From NCBI GenBank assembly GCA_038093975.1, contig JBBPTG010000037.1, forward strand, positions 62,001 through 126,000: a stretch of DNA of 64,000 nucleotides, written 5' to 3'. Shown one piece after another: positions 1 to 10,099 of this stretch. The position numbers were made by a program, and so were the translations under genes. A model generated the notes under the pieces. That model was given only the letters and a program-made list of their open reading frames with translations. It did no database searches and was not told where the DNA came from. The stretch comes from Chalciporus piperatus (Eukaryota > Basidiomycota > Agaricomycetes > Boletales > Boletaceae). Position 1 is the stretch's first letter. Each line of letters opens with the position of its first letter.

Positions 1-502
1 ATTGATCGGTGATTCGTTTATGGAACTCGGCGGAAGTATACGTGGTTCCATTCTCCAAGATGTCATGTGTCATGGCTCGTGAGAAAGTTGCGGCGTCTCC
101 TCCTGTCATCCGACTAAGGATAGCTCTGATCGCCGTCATTCCGGTTAACACGGTGTTGTTTTCATCTATCCATGCTCGGACTCTTGTCCACCATTCTTCG
201 AACTTCCTTCCTCTAGATCCGTCATAGTCTCCTGGATCTTTGACGATCTTGGATAGCTTAGGTCCGCTAGGTCCGACTGTAGGAGCTGGTATTGCACCAG
301 GCACTTGAATGGCTTGTACTTGCGCTTCAAGCTGCAAGACATTATTGTTTAGATTTTGATTTACCCTCTGAGCGTTGGTAAGCTGATCCGTCATTGTTTC
401 TAACGCAGGTCTCAACTGCGTTCCAAGATCCCGTATGGACGCGTCACGATGTCCGAGAATGCCTGTTAAGGCAGCTGCTAAGTCTGGGGCGAGAACCGAC
501 AT
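1..502 (-). CDS. Retrotransposon gag protein, N-terminal part
   Basis: An open frame on the minus strand begins at the ATG at 500-502 and stays open to the window edge (about 167 codons). It contains a coiled-coil-like stretch, then a Pro-rich spacer and a block resembling the capsid N-terminal region of fungal gag proteins (PKLSKIVKDPGDYDG, then an EEWW-R-W-like motif and IRAILSRM). These features match the gag or retrotransposon capsid families. The C-terminal part, any zinc knuckle and the polyprotein junction lie outside the window, so whether the element is intact is unknown. No frameshift or stop is seen in the part present. Confidence 0.8.
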   Translation of the reverse strand, partial: MSVLAPDLAAALTGILGHRDASIRDLGTQLRPALETMTDQLTNAQRVNQNLNNNVLQLEAQVQAIQVPGAIPAPTVGPSGPKLSKIVKDPGDYDGSRGRKFEEWWTRVRAWIDENNTVLTGMTAIRAILSRMTGGDAATFSRAMTHDILENGTTYTSAEFHKRITDQ

Positions 503-545
503 TCTTGATGCACTAGAATGGAAGAAGTAAAACTAGATTTTTATT

Positions 546-1283
546 TCAGATCTCCTGAGATCCTTCAAGGGTTTCTCCTGATAACGAAGCAGGGGCGTCT
601 CTTTGATAAGGTGGCGGTGGAATGCTTCTTCTGATGGAATGAGGCGCGGGATAGTATAGTTGTACTCCTGGTGCGTTTGTCTCTCTGAGTCCTCCTTCGT
701 CTTCACTATCAGACTCTACTAATCCTGGTAATTCTTCGTCTTCTTCTAACTCTGCTTGTGATACAACAGGGGAAGGGGGAGGAGTAGGTAGTGCTACTGG
801 ACGATTCCTGTGAGATACGAGGATGTATGCGAAATCAAAGGTAACGCGAAGGTCGTCTGAGAGAAGTACGTGGCCGAAGGTAAGGTACGAAAGTAGGAGA
901 AAGACCAGTAAGCTGCGCCGCACGAATTCTCCTAAGGGGAACGAGAGGCTTAGAGCTACGAGAGCGGCGAGTAGGACGCGGGGTTGATACTCTCTCCTTA
1001 ATACGAGTACCGGCGTTCTCAGGGATACCTCTAAGTAGCCTGTCGCTTCGTCGGCGTTGACGTACCCGATCGTCAATGTTCTCTCGAATCGATTTCTCAC
1101 CTGCCGGGGATATAAGCGTGTGATAGAGAGCGCGGCGGAAACTTTCCGTACGACCAGAGACTCCAATGGGGAATTGGTGTTGAAGAGCAAGAAGATCCTC
1201 GTCGATGGCTGTCCAATCAACGGGCTCCGCGAGCGGGGTTGGGGCTCTGGGGATGGAGGAGGCACGGTAATATAACTCTTCAA
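546..1283 (-). CDS. Upstream retrotransposon ORF with hydrophobic hairpin
   Basis: A 245-codon frame lies between the 321-codon ORF and gag and overlaps the former by about 449 bp in a different frame. The middle holds two adjacent hydrophobic stretches (around residues 104-142: LLAALVALSLSF, then a short charged turn, then VFLLLSYLTF), which look like a membrane hairpin. The C-terminal third is acidic and Pro-rich. No domain is recognised. It may be translated separately or joined to the preceding ORF by a frameshift or splice. Hypothetical extra ORFs in front of gag are known in basidiomycete gypsy elements, but I cannot assign a function. The overlap region could code in only one of the two frames. 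Confidence 0.45.
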   Translation of the reverse strand: MKSYITVPPPSPEPQPRSRSPLIGQPSTRIFLLFNTNSPLESLVVRKVSAALSITRLYPRQVRNRFERTLTIGYVNADEATGYLEVSLRTPVLVLRREYQPRVLLAALVALSLSFPLGEFVRRSLLVFLLLSYLTFGHVLLSDDLRVTFDFAYILVSHRNRPVALPTPPPSPVVSQAELEEDEELPGLVESDSEDEGGLRETNAPGVQLYYPAPHSIRRSIPPPPYQRDAPASLSGETLEGSQEI

Positions 1284-1800
1284 CGCCGAAGGCGTCGGCT
1301 AGTATCTGCTGGGGGTTGGGCGGCAACGGTGCCCGAATAGCCTCGATGGGAGGGAGCGACGGAAGTCGACGAGTGCCGATCTGGAGATTGGCGGGATGAT
1401 GAGGTAACCGAAGGGTACCGAGAGGGTGAATGTAAACCTCTGAAGGTAAATGGTATGGGTAGGAGGGAATTACCGGAGGTTCCAACCAATCAACGTAGAG
1501 ATCCGAATAGTCTGGCTCTGGGACTATCGGCGCTGAGTATTTCTCAATAGTCTCCCTTTGTCTTTCAGCGTGTAACGCCTGAGTACGAGCGTAGTCTTCT
1601 TGGACACGAGCGTTCTCTCGCTCAAGGTCGTCGATGATGCTGGTGAAGCCGGGATAGACCTCTGCAGCTCTCTCGAGGTTTCTGATGACGCTGGTGAAGT
1701 TGAGGTTGTTCTCGACGGCGGGGAGATCAAGTATACCGTTCCACTGGATGGAAGGTACAGGGGACGCGGCGCGCTGAGATGCGGCGGGGTTGCTCGACAC
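835..1800 (-). CDS. Upstream retrotransposon ORF, 321 aa, function unknown
   Basis: This is the first ORF after the putative 5' LTR on the minus strand. Its start follows shortly after the end of the LTR-like region. The protein is Pro- and Arg-rich with a short predicted coiled coil near residues 35-85 (SIIDDLERENARVQEDYART) and a basic C-terminal quarter rich in RR/RS pairs. The second half overlaps the 245-codon ORF. No catalytic or zinc-binding motif is visible. Position and composition resemble accessory ORFs found before gag in Agaricomycete Ty3/gypsy elements. It could be part of an extended gag made by frameshifting. Confidence 0.5.
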   Translation of the reverse strand: MSSNPAASQRAASPVPSIQWNGILDLPAVENNLNFTSVIRNLERAAEVYPGFTSIIDDLERENARVQEDYARTQALHAERQRETIEKYSAPIVPEPDYSDLYVDWLEPPVIPSYPYHLPSEVYIHPLGTLRLPHHPANLQIGTRRLPSLPPIEAIRAPLPPNPQQILADAFGVEELYYRASSIPRAPTPLAEPVDWTAIDEDLLALQHQFPIGVSGRTESFRRALYHTLISPAGEKSIRENIDDRVRQRRRSDRLLRGIPENAGTRIKERVSTPRPTRRSRSSKPLVPLRRIRAAQLTGLSPTFVPYLRPRTSLRRPSRYL

Positions 1801-1892
1801 TTATTCAAAAATAAAGTCAGCGATGACGAGGCGCGTACAAGCAGCGCGGTACCCACTAGTGATCAACGGTTGAAGTGGCGTACAAGGACACG

Positions 1893-2421
1893 TGTGGTAG
1901 CGACGAGACGCTAAGACAAAAAGAAAATATTAGTCTTGTTCTAATGAAACGACTCAACTCAACTAAGAGCTAAGACTCACAGTAGACAATAGCGAGCCGA
2001 TGTACTTGGCTGAGGTTCGATGAGGAAACTCCAGGAGAACAAGACTGGGGAGTCCAGTGCTTGTCGACCCGGGTTTATATACTATTGTCAATGTTTGTAC
2101 ATGTTGTGGCTAAACCTTATCGTAGGTGACTGGGTATGACTCATACTGACTACTAGCCAATGGCGTAACTAGCTCTACTGCGGAATGAGTAAGCGTGAGT
2201 CATATGATGAGTAATGCTGACTGATGCTGACGAGTGAGCGGTGAGTCATCAGTTAGTAAGCGAAGGTCTAGACCTAGCTTATGTAAGTAAGTCACGTGAC
2301 ACGATAGGATAAGATAACAAAAGAGAAAGTGAAACGACTAAGTTCAAGAAACGAAGAGAAACCTAGTAAGCGTAATGGAATGTAGGGATGATTAGGATAA
2401 GGAAATGGAGCGTTCGTAACA
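1893..2421 (-). repeat. Probable 5' LTR of the gypsy element
   Basis: On the minus strand the region begins TGTTACGAACG at 2421 and a plausible end, CTACCACA, falls at 1893, giving the usual TG...CA termini. It contains a TATA-like TATATAAACCC motif around 2070-2080. The outer boundary is fairly firm because unrelated coding sequence begins at once. The inner boundary is a guess: no convincing primer-binding site follows it. The second LTR needed for proof is not in the window. Confidence 0.5.
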
Positions 2422-2427
2422 CTCTCC

Positions 2428-3558
2428 ATGCTCAATCAGGTCACTTCTCAATCTGGCACTCCCCAACTTGAATACGGCACTCCCCCTCCAAGCTTGCATG
2501 CGCATACATTATCCTCCGGTAGTCAGAGTCAGAGTCACCGCCCATTCTCCATGGCATCAGGCGCTCGCCCCCCCTCCTCTCGCACAAGCCTCATTTCCTC
2601 TGCCAAAATATCCAAGGATAAAAACAAGGGACGCAGCTCCGCCATCTCTACAGCAACTTCTTCCCTAGGCTCATCTGCTATTGCCAGCCGACGATCCAAA
2701 GTTACTCCCAGTCAGTCTTCCCGGACCACTGCCGCCGCAACAACTGGAATGACTGCCGCCATCAATCGTGCTACGGATGTCATGAATGACATCAAGGGTA
2801 TGCTCCATGTAACGCAACCAGAACCATCAGTATCTATTCCTGCTGCTTCCGCTCAGACATTGCCCCAAAGTTTCCTTTCAACTCCACCAGACGCTTCCCC
2901 GCTGCAATGTACCAAGAGTTTTTCATCACAAGCAGTGGCAGTTCTCCTGACCGATAAAGAGATTCACCCTACCATTCGCGGTCAACTTGCTGCCTCTTTC
3001 CTCTCGGATCCACAACTTTGCCAGATGTATATTGCCTTGACCGACCCCGCTGTTCGTCAAGAGTTTGCTATCAGCTGGTTTAACCAGAACTTTCGTTATT
3101 CCTCGAGCACCATCCCTGCCAGCGGGCCGCCACCGCCTGTCAACGCAGGATACCTGGCAGTCCCTGCGGGCACCTCTCCCGTGTCGTCACCTCCCGCCAA
3201 TCATCATGTAGGATACCCTGGTACTACCACCATTTCCGCAAGCACCATTTCCGAGTCCGTGTTGTCACCTCCCATCAACGCAGGACACCCAGGCGCCACT
3301 GCCTCCGTGGGCAGTAGTATCAACATGGAACGTCCATATTCCACCGTCGGAAATCAGGCAGCCTTCACAGGTCCTAGCGCAGCTTTGGCATCGTCATTTT
3401 CCTCTTCTGAGTCAAGTGCTTTTCATCCAGGCCTCTTCTTCAGAGATCTGCCTCCGGCTGTAGAGTCTGATGATGCTGGTGGTATGTCGTCCACGTCTGA
3501 GGCAGATCCCTATGCTATATACTTTGATGGACCCTATGACAACTCTTCCTTCCAGTGA
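2428..3558 (+). CDS. Ser/Pro-rich protein, probable companion ORF of the PIF/Harbinger element (5' truncated)
   Basis: A 376-codon frame that is very rich in Ser, Thr, Pro and Ala. A more conserved block around residues 170-225 (LTDKEIHPTIRGQLAASFL, then AVRQEFAISWFNQNF) looks like a structured C-terminal domain; the rest is low-complexity. It lies convergent to the Harbinger transposase at 3694-5020, the usual arrangement of the two genes of these elements, where the second gene normally has an N-terminal Myb/SANT-like DNA-binding domain. No such domain is present here: the frame starts immediately after the gypsy terminus, so the N-terminal part was probably separated by that insertion. The ATG at 2428 may therefore not be the original start. 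Function inferred from position only. Confidence 0.5.
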   Translation: MLNQVTSQSGTPQLEYGTPPPSLHAHTLSSGSQSQSHRPFSMASGARPPSSRTSLISSAKISKDKNKGRSSAISTATSSLGSSAIASRRSKVTPSQSSRTTAAATTGMTAAINRATDVMNDIKGMLHVTQPEPSVSIPAASAQTLPQSFLSTPPDASPLQCTKSFSSQAVAVLLTDKEIHPTIRGQLAASFLSDPQLCQMYIALTDPAVRQEFAISWFNQNFRYSSSTIPASGPPPPVNAGYLAVPAGTSPVSSPPANHHVGYPGTTTISASTISESVLSPPINAGHPGATASVGSSINMERPYSTVGNQAAFTGPSAALASSFSSSESSAFHPGLFFRDLPPAVESDDAGGMSSTSEADPYAIYFDGPYDNSSFQ

Positions 3559-3693
3559 TTCTCTGCGGCTGCTTTGTTGTACTATTACAAGTCTTATGTG
3601 TCGCCCTGTTGACTCTTCCACACGACCGTCATGTATTTATTCGTTGTAATGTTCCAATTACATCGTTACCCAAGTCCCAGGCGAAGTCCAAGT

Positions 3694-5020
3694 CTACCCA
3701 TGAAAATGTATATAATCCGTCCACATCTCATCCGCAATCCTATCGCGCAAATGCACACCTTCATCTTCTTCAGCTTCGGGGTCAAAATCATCAGGTCCGT
3801 CCTCCATGCCACCATTGGGATCGTCATCAGTAGTTGGTTCTTCATCAGCCTCGTGGATGCGAATGAAGTTGTGAAGAGCACAAAGTGCTGCTGGAATACG
3901 CGCCTGAATTTCCAGCGGGTATGCAAGCCCAAGGAGGAGAATCCGAAAACGTTTTTTTAGAACACCGAAGATCCGTTCGACAACATTTCTTGCAGAGGCA
4001 TGCCGCAAGTTGAACAGTTCCCTTTTATTGACAGGTCTGCCAGCGTTTCGTCAGCCCGACTCGGACATGATCAAACAAAGTTAAATACATACCTTACATT
4101 TGCCCGGCCCCATTCAGCCAGGTGATACCGCACACCGCGATATGGAACAAGTAAAGTCCGCCGGGAGGGAAAGCCAAGGTCGGCAAGGAGATATTTACCC
4201 TCAGGGATAATGAGATTGCGCGAAATGGCATCATCATACACCCGTGCATCTGAAGCGGACCCCTCCCAGCCTGTGAGAGCATAAGTGAACTGGAGGTTGA
4301 AGTCGGATATGAAAAGGCAGTTCTGGGAGAGCGAGCCCTTGCGGTCCCTGAATGCGGTGGCGACGACAGCAGGAGGTGCCGCGACCGGAATATGGCTGCC
4401 GTCAATAGCACCAATCGCGTCCTTGAAATATGGCCAGAATTTTGGGTTCGATCTGAAGTTTGACGAGACTGTGTTGATACCAGGGGGGGTGATGAAAGTT
4501 GTATAGAAAGGAGGAGAGGAGAAAATGATGACCATTTTGCGAAAGTAACTGTTTAAAAAGACAATTAGGTTTGACTTGGACTGACGCCCCCATCTCTGTA
4601 TCCAACGTACTGTGAAACTGTACCATTTGACCGTTGAAATCTCTCGCCAACATGCCTTACAGGCAGCCCAGTGACGCATGTGTATAGGAAAATGGCGAGT
4701 TGTTCTTCTAATGAAACAGACCTCGCATTGGAATGGCCATAGCCTCTGAGAATTGATATGAGTTCGTTGAAAAGTTCTGCATGGATGCCGAGTTCATTGC
4801 GGATGCGTTCTGGATGGCCTGTCAGAAGTTCGAGCAACCATCCTTCACCGGAAAGGACTGAAGTGTGGTAGGGCTCTGGGTCTCTGCGGGGTTCAGAAAG
4901 CGAAGAGACTGTGCTTGCCACAGCACAGATAATGATGCTGAGGAGGAGGGTCATATATTGGATGATGCGCTGTCGTTGTTCTGGTCGTAGGTTGGTCATG
5001 GCTGCGGAGTGATCGCTCAA
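3694..5020 (-). CDS. PIF/Harbinger transposase (DDE_Tnp_4 superfamily)
   Basis: Three exons: 4611-5020, 4093-4548 and 3694-4036, joined by introns of 62 and 56 bp with GT-AG ends. The join gives GTVSHYFRKM and NVRPVNKRELFNLRHA, as expected for the family. The N-terminal part has a helix-turn-helix-like block (VSLEEQLAIFLYTCVTGLPV). The catalytic triad is visible: the first D in GAIDGSHIPV, the second D in YLLADLGFPSRR, and E in NVVERIFGVLKKRF. The C-terminal tail is acidic. All three exons are open, so the gene could encode an active enzyme of about 400 aa. The start may be the first ATG or the one eight codons later (MTNLRPEQRQR). Terminal inverted repeats were not identified. Confidence 0.85.
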
Positions 5021-5957
5021 TCACTTCCAAATCGGGAGGACGATGACGAGAGTGAAAAGCTACTAGTTTGCCTCTCTTTGTCTCGGACGGCTATAGGTAT
5101 AAGCGAGTGTGGCTACGCGCTTAGCAGCACTTTTGGCGACTTTGCCCATCTCGAACAGGCCCTAAACTGTTTTCGTGCAAGTGCGTGGAGAGCCTATCTG
5201 TTCGGGAAGCCTGAAAACGTAATGTTTTTGACGGCACCAAATGAACAGAATTACCTGATGGGGCCGGTCACCGCATGTCTCCCCGCTTAGTGTTGACCTT
5301 CTGAGTTGCGGTCAGAAACTCCTCGCGTGTCCTCTGCTTCGGTATGGGGTGGAGGGTCGAACTGAAGACGAGCCGAAGCTCAGTCCTTGGCATCTCGAAT
5401 CCATACTAGCTCTCCGGTGATTCTGTGTCAGGACTGCCCAGTGCCCAGGGCCAGGTTCTGAATCCTTCCTCGCCACTCTTCGAGAACTAAAATTTCAGAC
5501 GTACCACAGCTGTGTGACAGTGTGTCGAGCTCGATATCCGCGGTCCGCAGTGGCCTGGGTGTTCAGTACGCGTCTAGCCAGCCGACATTGGCTTTTTGGA
5601 CCGCGACTTCTCAAACCGAGTCCATAATACTCCATGTACAACTTGAAGTGCATCGAGCGAGACTGATGACCTGCTTGCATGCTTTCCAACATAAGTTCGA
5701 CGGCTTGCCTCATAGACGGATTGGTCACCAGTCTAGGATCTGGTCCCTCCCGAAAGGTCCAAGCTTCTGGCAAGTGTTGACTTCTCTCGATGTATGAGTC
5801 CTACCTGAATTTCCATTTGTGGAATAGCCTTCATTTGCTTGATCAATGACCACGATGTGTGCCACAGGAACTTTGAGAGAAGGCGCAGTCGAGCGCAGCA
5901 TCATGGGCGTGCTTCATTGACCCACAATAACTTGAATAAGACCTCTTCGTCAACAAC
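5021..5957. other. Intergenic, no confident gene
   Basis: This stretch holds the right flank of the Harbinger element and the promoter side of the DUF7330 gene. A 92-codon minus-strand frame at 5495-5773 has no recognisable domain and could be chance or a relic. I see no RNA gene or clear repeat. Confidence 0.4.
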
Positions 5958-5966
5958 CATATATAA
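5958..5966 (+). promoter_or_regulatory. TATA-like box upstream of the DUF7330 gene
   Basis: The sequence CATATATAATCC lies only about 15 bp before the first in-frame ATG at 5979 but about 65 bp before the ATG at 6027. With a start of transcription some 30 bp downstream of the box, only the second ATG would be in the mRNA. Confidence 0.4.
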
Positions 5967-6026
5967 TCCGTATACAAGATGATCGTCTTGGAGAAAGACC
6001 TCCCCCACCCGCAAGATTCCAGCATC

Positions 6027-6944
6027 ATGGCCCAGCATGAACCTGCCAATGATACCCAGCGTACTGCAGAGGTGAGCAAGGATCGCCTACAATATCCCGG
6101 CCTTGCGACCATGTGTGCTAATCGGGACGTTCAGGACGACTTACCGCCTGCGTACAACGACCACATGCATGGTGCTTCCTCTCAACCAGCTTCCTCCGGC
6201 TCCACGCCACCGACAGGACCCCCGAGTCTATTTCACGGCGTGAAACCGACAAACATGTTCAGCGTGATCGAGCGGGACAGTGCGATTCGCGGCAACTACG
6301 TCCTCGATCCTCGGCTTTGCATCCCTTTGAATCTCCTCCCGGACCAGACAGAGGAAAGGAGGAAGAACTTGAATCTACAGACGCGTGACGCAACGATCGA
6401 TGTGTCCGTGTGGCTCGTAGGGCATGAGACGGGTGTGTCAGATGCGAAACCACGGATGGAGCGAACGTCGATGAGGATGCATTCGAGAGATGGTTCGGTG
6501 ACCGTGCGAATGGTAAGTGAGCGTTGCCGTTCAAGTTCTCGCCGGTAACTTTGTCGTCGTCGTCGTCGTCGTCGCATGGCTGATTTTATGGTTTCTCTCG
6601 GACAGGACGCGGCTGCCAATCACGATCCCTTCGTGCTGGATGTGTACTCCAAGGATGGCCGCGTCACGGTGCACCTCCCCCGATCGTTCCACGGTGCAGT
6701 GTACCTCAAGACGAAGGACGGCAAACGTGAACTGTCAGAGGGACTGCGCGCGAACAGCACGGCACTCGGCACAGCCGAACGCACGATGCGGTACTTTATC
6801 GGTGAGTTACCGCACGTGCACGATGTGTGGGGGGACGAGCTGAGAGTGGAGACCCGAGACAGCCGTATCAAAGTGCAGTACTTTGACGAGATCGAGACTC
6901 AGAGTTCCAAGGGCAGTTTTTTCAGCCGTGTATTTTCAGTGTAA
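6027..6944 (+). CDS. DUF7330 domain protein
   Basis: Two exons (6027-6512 and 6606-6944) joined in phase 0, giving about 274 aa. The N-terminal half is Pro/Ser-rich and probably disordered. After residue ~80 comes the DUF7330 domain: IRGNYVLDPRLCIPLNLLP, then RDGSVTVRM before the intron, and DVYSKDGRVTVHLPRSFHG, MRYFIGELPHV and SRIKVQYFDE after it. The domain is a repeated beta-strand module (variants of the -DG-V-V- repeat) found widely in Agaricomycetes; its role is unknown. An upstream in-frame ATG at 5979 would add 16 residues, but the TATA-like box position and a better start context favour 6027. The intron contains a (GTC)n microsatellite at about 6553-6575. Confidence 0.8.
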
Positions 6945-7657
6945 CACAACAACAAGGGTCGACACATCGATGCAATATGTAGTATAATTCCACTTGGGAA
7001 CGCCGCCTTCGTCGGCCGAGACCTCTCAGCCTTCCATTTTCGGTGCAATGGTGGCCATTTCAGCCATTACTTACAGGCCTTGTCCTTATAAACAAGTGAT
7101 GGTGAAGAAAGCTCTATGTCTACGTTGATGTAACTTGTGACGCGGACAACGACTTAGCGAAGGGCACGAAGGCGACGATCGCCGATATTGTTCCCCAACC
7201 TCGCACCACGAGGACTGAAGACCCGGACGGGATTCATCGGTTGTCAAAGCGTCCACTGTATATTCTTGTCAAGCTTCACCATACTCGTGCCCCACCGCTA
7301 GAAGGTCAGACTGGAACCTTGAAGGAATCGTCCCGATTGAGCCGGTGGATGTGTCTTTCCGCATCACCACCACCAACAATGGGATGAAACGAACAATGGG
7401 ATGAAACGCAGACAGCTATCCATCACGGTGGCATCACCCCTCCCTACGCCTGCACAGATAATTTTTTATTTGTTCGATTTCGTGCCAGTGGTGGACACCG
7501 GCGCTCATCGATCATCTTGGAACGTTTGATCGCGTATATCCGATATCCGATATCCGCAGCCCCATCTCCGATCTAGATCGGCAAGCTCCGGATGGGAACC
7601 TTTATCAGCTCGAGCAAACGGTCCATAGCCACCACCCCCTCTTTCATCAGATCCATT
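6945..7657. other. Intergenic region between DUF7330 and cyclophilin genes
   Basis: I see no coding region. It should contain the 3' end of the DUF7330 transcript and the cyclophilin promoter. Short AT-rich and repeated GATATCCGATATCCG-like sequence occurs near 7538-7555. Confidence 0.4.
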
Positions 7658-8004
7658 ATGTCAAACGTTTATGTGAGTTCTCTTGCTTATCGTCCCCAAA
7701 CGAACTCATCCTCATCACCCAACACCACAGTTCGACATCTCGATTAACAACCAGCCAACTGGCCGTATTGTCTTCAAGCTCTATGACGACGTCGTCCCCA
7801 AGACCGCCGAAAACTTCCGTCAACTTGCCACCGGCGAGAAAGGTTTCGGTTACCAGGGTTCTATATTCCACCGTATCATCCACAACTTCATGCTTCAGGG
7901 TGGTGACTTTACCAGGCATGACGGTACAGGTGGCAAGTCCATCTACGGCAATAAGTTTAATGGTACATCCCTCATCAAAGTGTCAATTACCTGATTTCTG
8001 ATCC

Positions 8005-8037
<33 letters not shown>

Positions 8038-8378
8038 AACAAACAAAACACTACAGACGAGAACTTCAACATCAAGCATACCAAGAAGGGTTTGCTCTCC
8101 ATGGCAAACGCTGGAAAGAACACCAACGGCTCGCAGTTCTTCATCACCACAGTGCCCACCCCGTGGCTCGATGGCAAACACGTCGTCTTTGGTGAGCTTG
8201 CCTCCTTTCCCCTGCGTCTTCATCCCCAAACTTACATTCCCCCCCTCTTCCCCACCCCCAATCTCAAGGCGAGGTCATCGAGGGTGAGGCTGTCGTCGAT
8301 GCGATCGAGAAACAGGGGTCTGCGGGGGGGGAGAAAGTCACTGGGATTGTCAAGATCGTCAAGTGCGGTACCCTCTAA
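7658..8378 (+). CDS. Cyclophilin A, peptidyl-prolyl cis-trans isomerase
   Basis: Four exons (7658-7672, 7731-7962, 8057-8191, 8269-8378) give 163 aa, the normal length of a cytosolic single-domain cyclophilin. Active-site residues of the family are present: the Arg in [15 protein letters not shown], the Phe in SQFFITT, and Trp and His in [12 protein letters not shown]. The first exon encodes only five residues (MSNVY). The enzyme isomerises Xaa-Pro bonds and is the receptor of cyclosporin A in other species; here it should act in the cytosol because there is no signal peptide or retention motif. The second intron contains a 17-T run followed by AAAC repeats. Intact and confident. Confidence 0.97.
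8005..8049 (+). repeat. Poly-T and (AAAC)n simple repeat inside a cyclophilin intron
   Basis: Seventeen T residues (8005-8021) are followed directly by A6C and several AAAC units within intron 2 of the cyclophilin gene. On the RNA, the T-run and the A-rich run could pair and form a hairpin. Confidence 0.8.
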
Positions 8379-9346
8379 ATCCATCTAGTTATGAGAACAG
8401 AAGCAGATGAGCGAGAAGAAGTATTCACGTTAGCATACATGCACTGTACAATGTTGATGGCACCGTTTCTTGCCTCTGGCAAATCGTACTCTTGGACCGC
8501 GCACTATTTTACCTTGTGATCGGACGCGATCGCCGTCATGGAAAGGATGGCGTTGGATTCGATGGACTCGGGTTGCTGCGCTGATCGATTTGTCGATTGC
8601 CATTCATGCATCGCACACAAGATCAATTCCATTTTGCCGCAAGTTTTCCCCATTTTTCCAAAACGCCGAATGCTGCACTACGGTATCAGGCCCTCTGTTG
8701 GAAGCAGAGGGTGAACGACGTCTTCATCCCGACTCCTGCTTACAGGAGACTTATGTTTACTGTAGATCTTGGGGGGTTCCATTAGGAATCCATGAGTAAT
8801 GCTCCATGATGGCAACGTTACTCAATGCGCCCACTGTATAATATCTCTGTATATCCAGATCTCACAAGTTGGCTACCATCGCCCAAAGACGATGCTGTCC
8901 GCTCGAGTCAAGACGCCGACCCACGACAAGTGATCAACGCATCGCAGATCCAGGACCATAGCACAACGAGTCGTCCGATCTCACAAAACGCAGAAAATCA
9001 CGATCGTACCATATCAAAACAGTCCGGGGTACCCTACGATGCAACACTAGTAAACCGTCACCCACATCCTCTCAAAAAGTGACACAAGCAGAAAAAAAGA
9101 ATAAACAAGTCAATGTATACGATTAGAAGGGAAAAAAAAAAAAAAGTGACCATGGGGAAACCGAGGATGAAAAAGCATCCGATGAAAAAACCATGTCCAG
9201 TCGAGTCTGAGTCTGAGTCTGTATGTATGCGTAGCCTAGGGTATATAGCAAGCGATGAACACGATCGGCAAGTCATATCCATGCGAGACGGTGGCGGTTG
9301 TTCGTCCTCGGTCGTCAGCTTCTTCCCATGGCGTACGAGTGAGCGC
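8379..9346. other. Convergent intergenic region
   Basis: This lies between the 3' ends of the cyclophilin gene and the GPI-protein gene. No gene is recognised. An A-rich run (about 9130-9145) and GAGTCT repeats (about 9206-9222) are the only visible structure. Confidence 0.4.
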
Positions 9347-10099
9347 TCAAGCAACGATCAGACCGAGCATGGCAGCCGCCACGCTGAGACCAAAGGGTGC
9401 AAGGTTGGACATGGCGCCGTTCCCGCTCTTGGCAGCCGTGGTGGAAGGAGTAGAGGCACCGCCCCCAGTTGCAGAAGCAGCAGGCGCAGAGGAAGAGGCA
9501 GGATAGGTCGAACCAGCTGGTTTGATCGTGAACTGAGTAGAGGTGTATACCTGTCGAACAAGGGATCAGTATGTGGTTATTCGATCGGTGGCGGAGAGAG
9601 GGTAGAAACAAATGGCGAGGGAGGAAAACCGAGATACTCACATGAGTCAAGTTCAGCGAGTCCGCAAGCTGGAGCGTCCAAGTGGTCGAAGGCGCCAAAG
9701 ACGACTGTTGCTGGTTGACCGTGAAAGAACAATCATAGTTGGGCACGTCCGCGATGAGTGCTAGAGCCGAGGTCAGGATGGTGGGATCCGAGTTCGTCAG
9801 GCTGTTGGGGAAGAAGAGTTCAGACGACGGACAATGGGGTTTTGGAGAGTGGTACTGACACGACGGTGTAGCTAGTTTCGGGAGAGGTGTTGCAGGTCCA
9901 TGCGAGGGTGTTGAGTGAGCCGGCGACTGTACGATGCAACAACAAACGACGATCAGCGACAAGAAAGCAAATTTGAGCAAGCCTGGAACGTACCCCACCA
10001 CGAGCTCGGAGACGGGTTGGTGATGGTGAGACCCGGGGTGGTCTGTGCAACGGCAGCACCGACAAAAGCAGCGACGGCAGCGAGTTGACGGAAAAACAT
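9347..10099 (-). CDS. Small secreted GPI-anchored protein, Kre9/KNH-like
   Basis: Four exons (9994-10099, 9860-9926, 9642-9801, 9347-9550) give 178 aa. An N-terminal signal peptide is clear (hydrophobic AAVAAFVGAAVAQ). The core has the pattern of the Kre9/KNH family of Ser-Thr-rich GPI-anchored fungal proteins: LTITNPSPSSWW near the N-terminus, LAWTC, then YDCSFTVNQQ and FTIKPAG. A Ser/Thr/Ala-rich stalk follows, and the C-terminus ends in a hydrophobic tail after a small-residue site (KSGNGAMSN), the signature of a GPI attachment signal. Such proteins sit in the plasma membrane or cell wall and are linked to beta-glucan assembly; the exact role is unproven. All introns are 58-91 bp and in frame. 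Confidence 0.85.

Larger units (their letters stand above)
1..2421 (-). mobile_element. Ty3/gypsy-type LTR retrotransposon, 5' part (runs off the left edge)
   Basis: Reading on the minus strand from right to left, the window shows an LTR-like region (about 1893-2421), an untranslated leader, two overlapping upstream ORFs (835-1800 and 546-1283) and then the start of a gag ORF (from 502 to the edge). The order and the gag homology fit fungal Ty3/gypsy elements; pol and the 3' LTR would lie outside the window. The element ends at 2421, six bases before the start of a Harbinger-associated ORF, which suggests that it inserted into that older element. The 5-bp target duplication cannot be tested because the other end is missing. 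Confidence 0.75.

Noticed and set aside
1057..1275. Plus-strand 72-codon frame
   Set aside because: It lies antisense to the two retrotransposon ORFs and has no independent support.
5495..5773. 92-codon minus-strand frame
   Set aside because: No domain, no codon-use or splice support, next to a transposon end.
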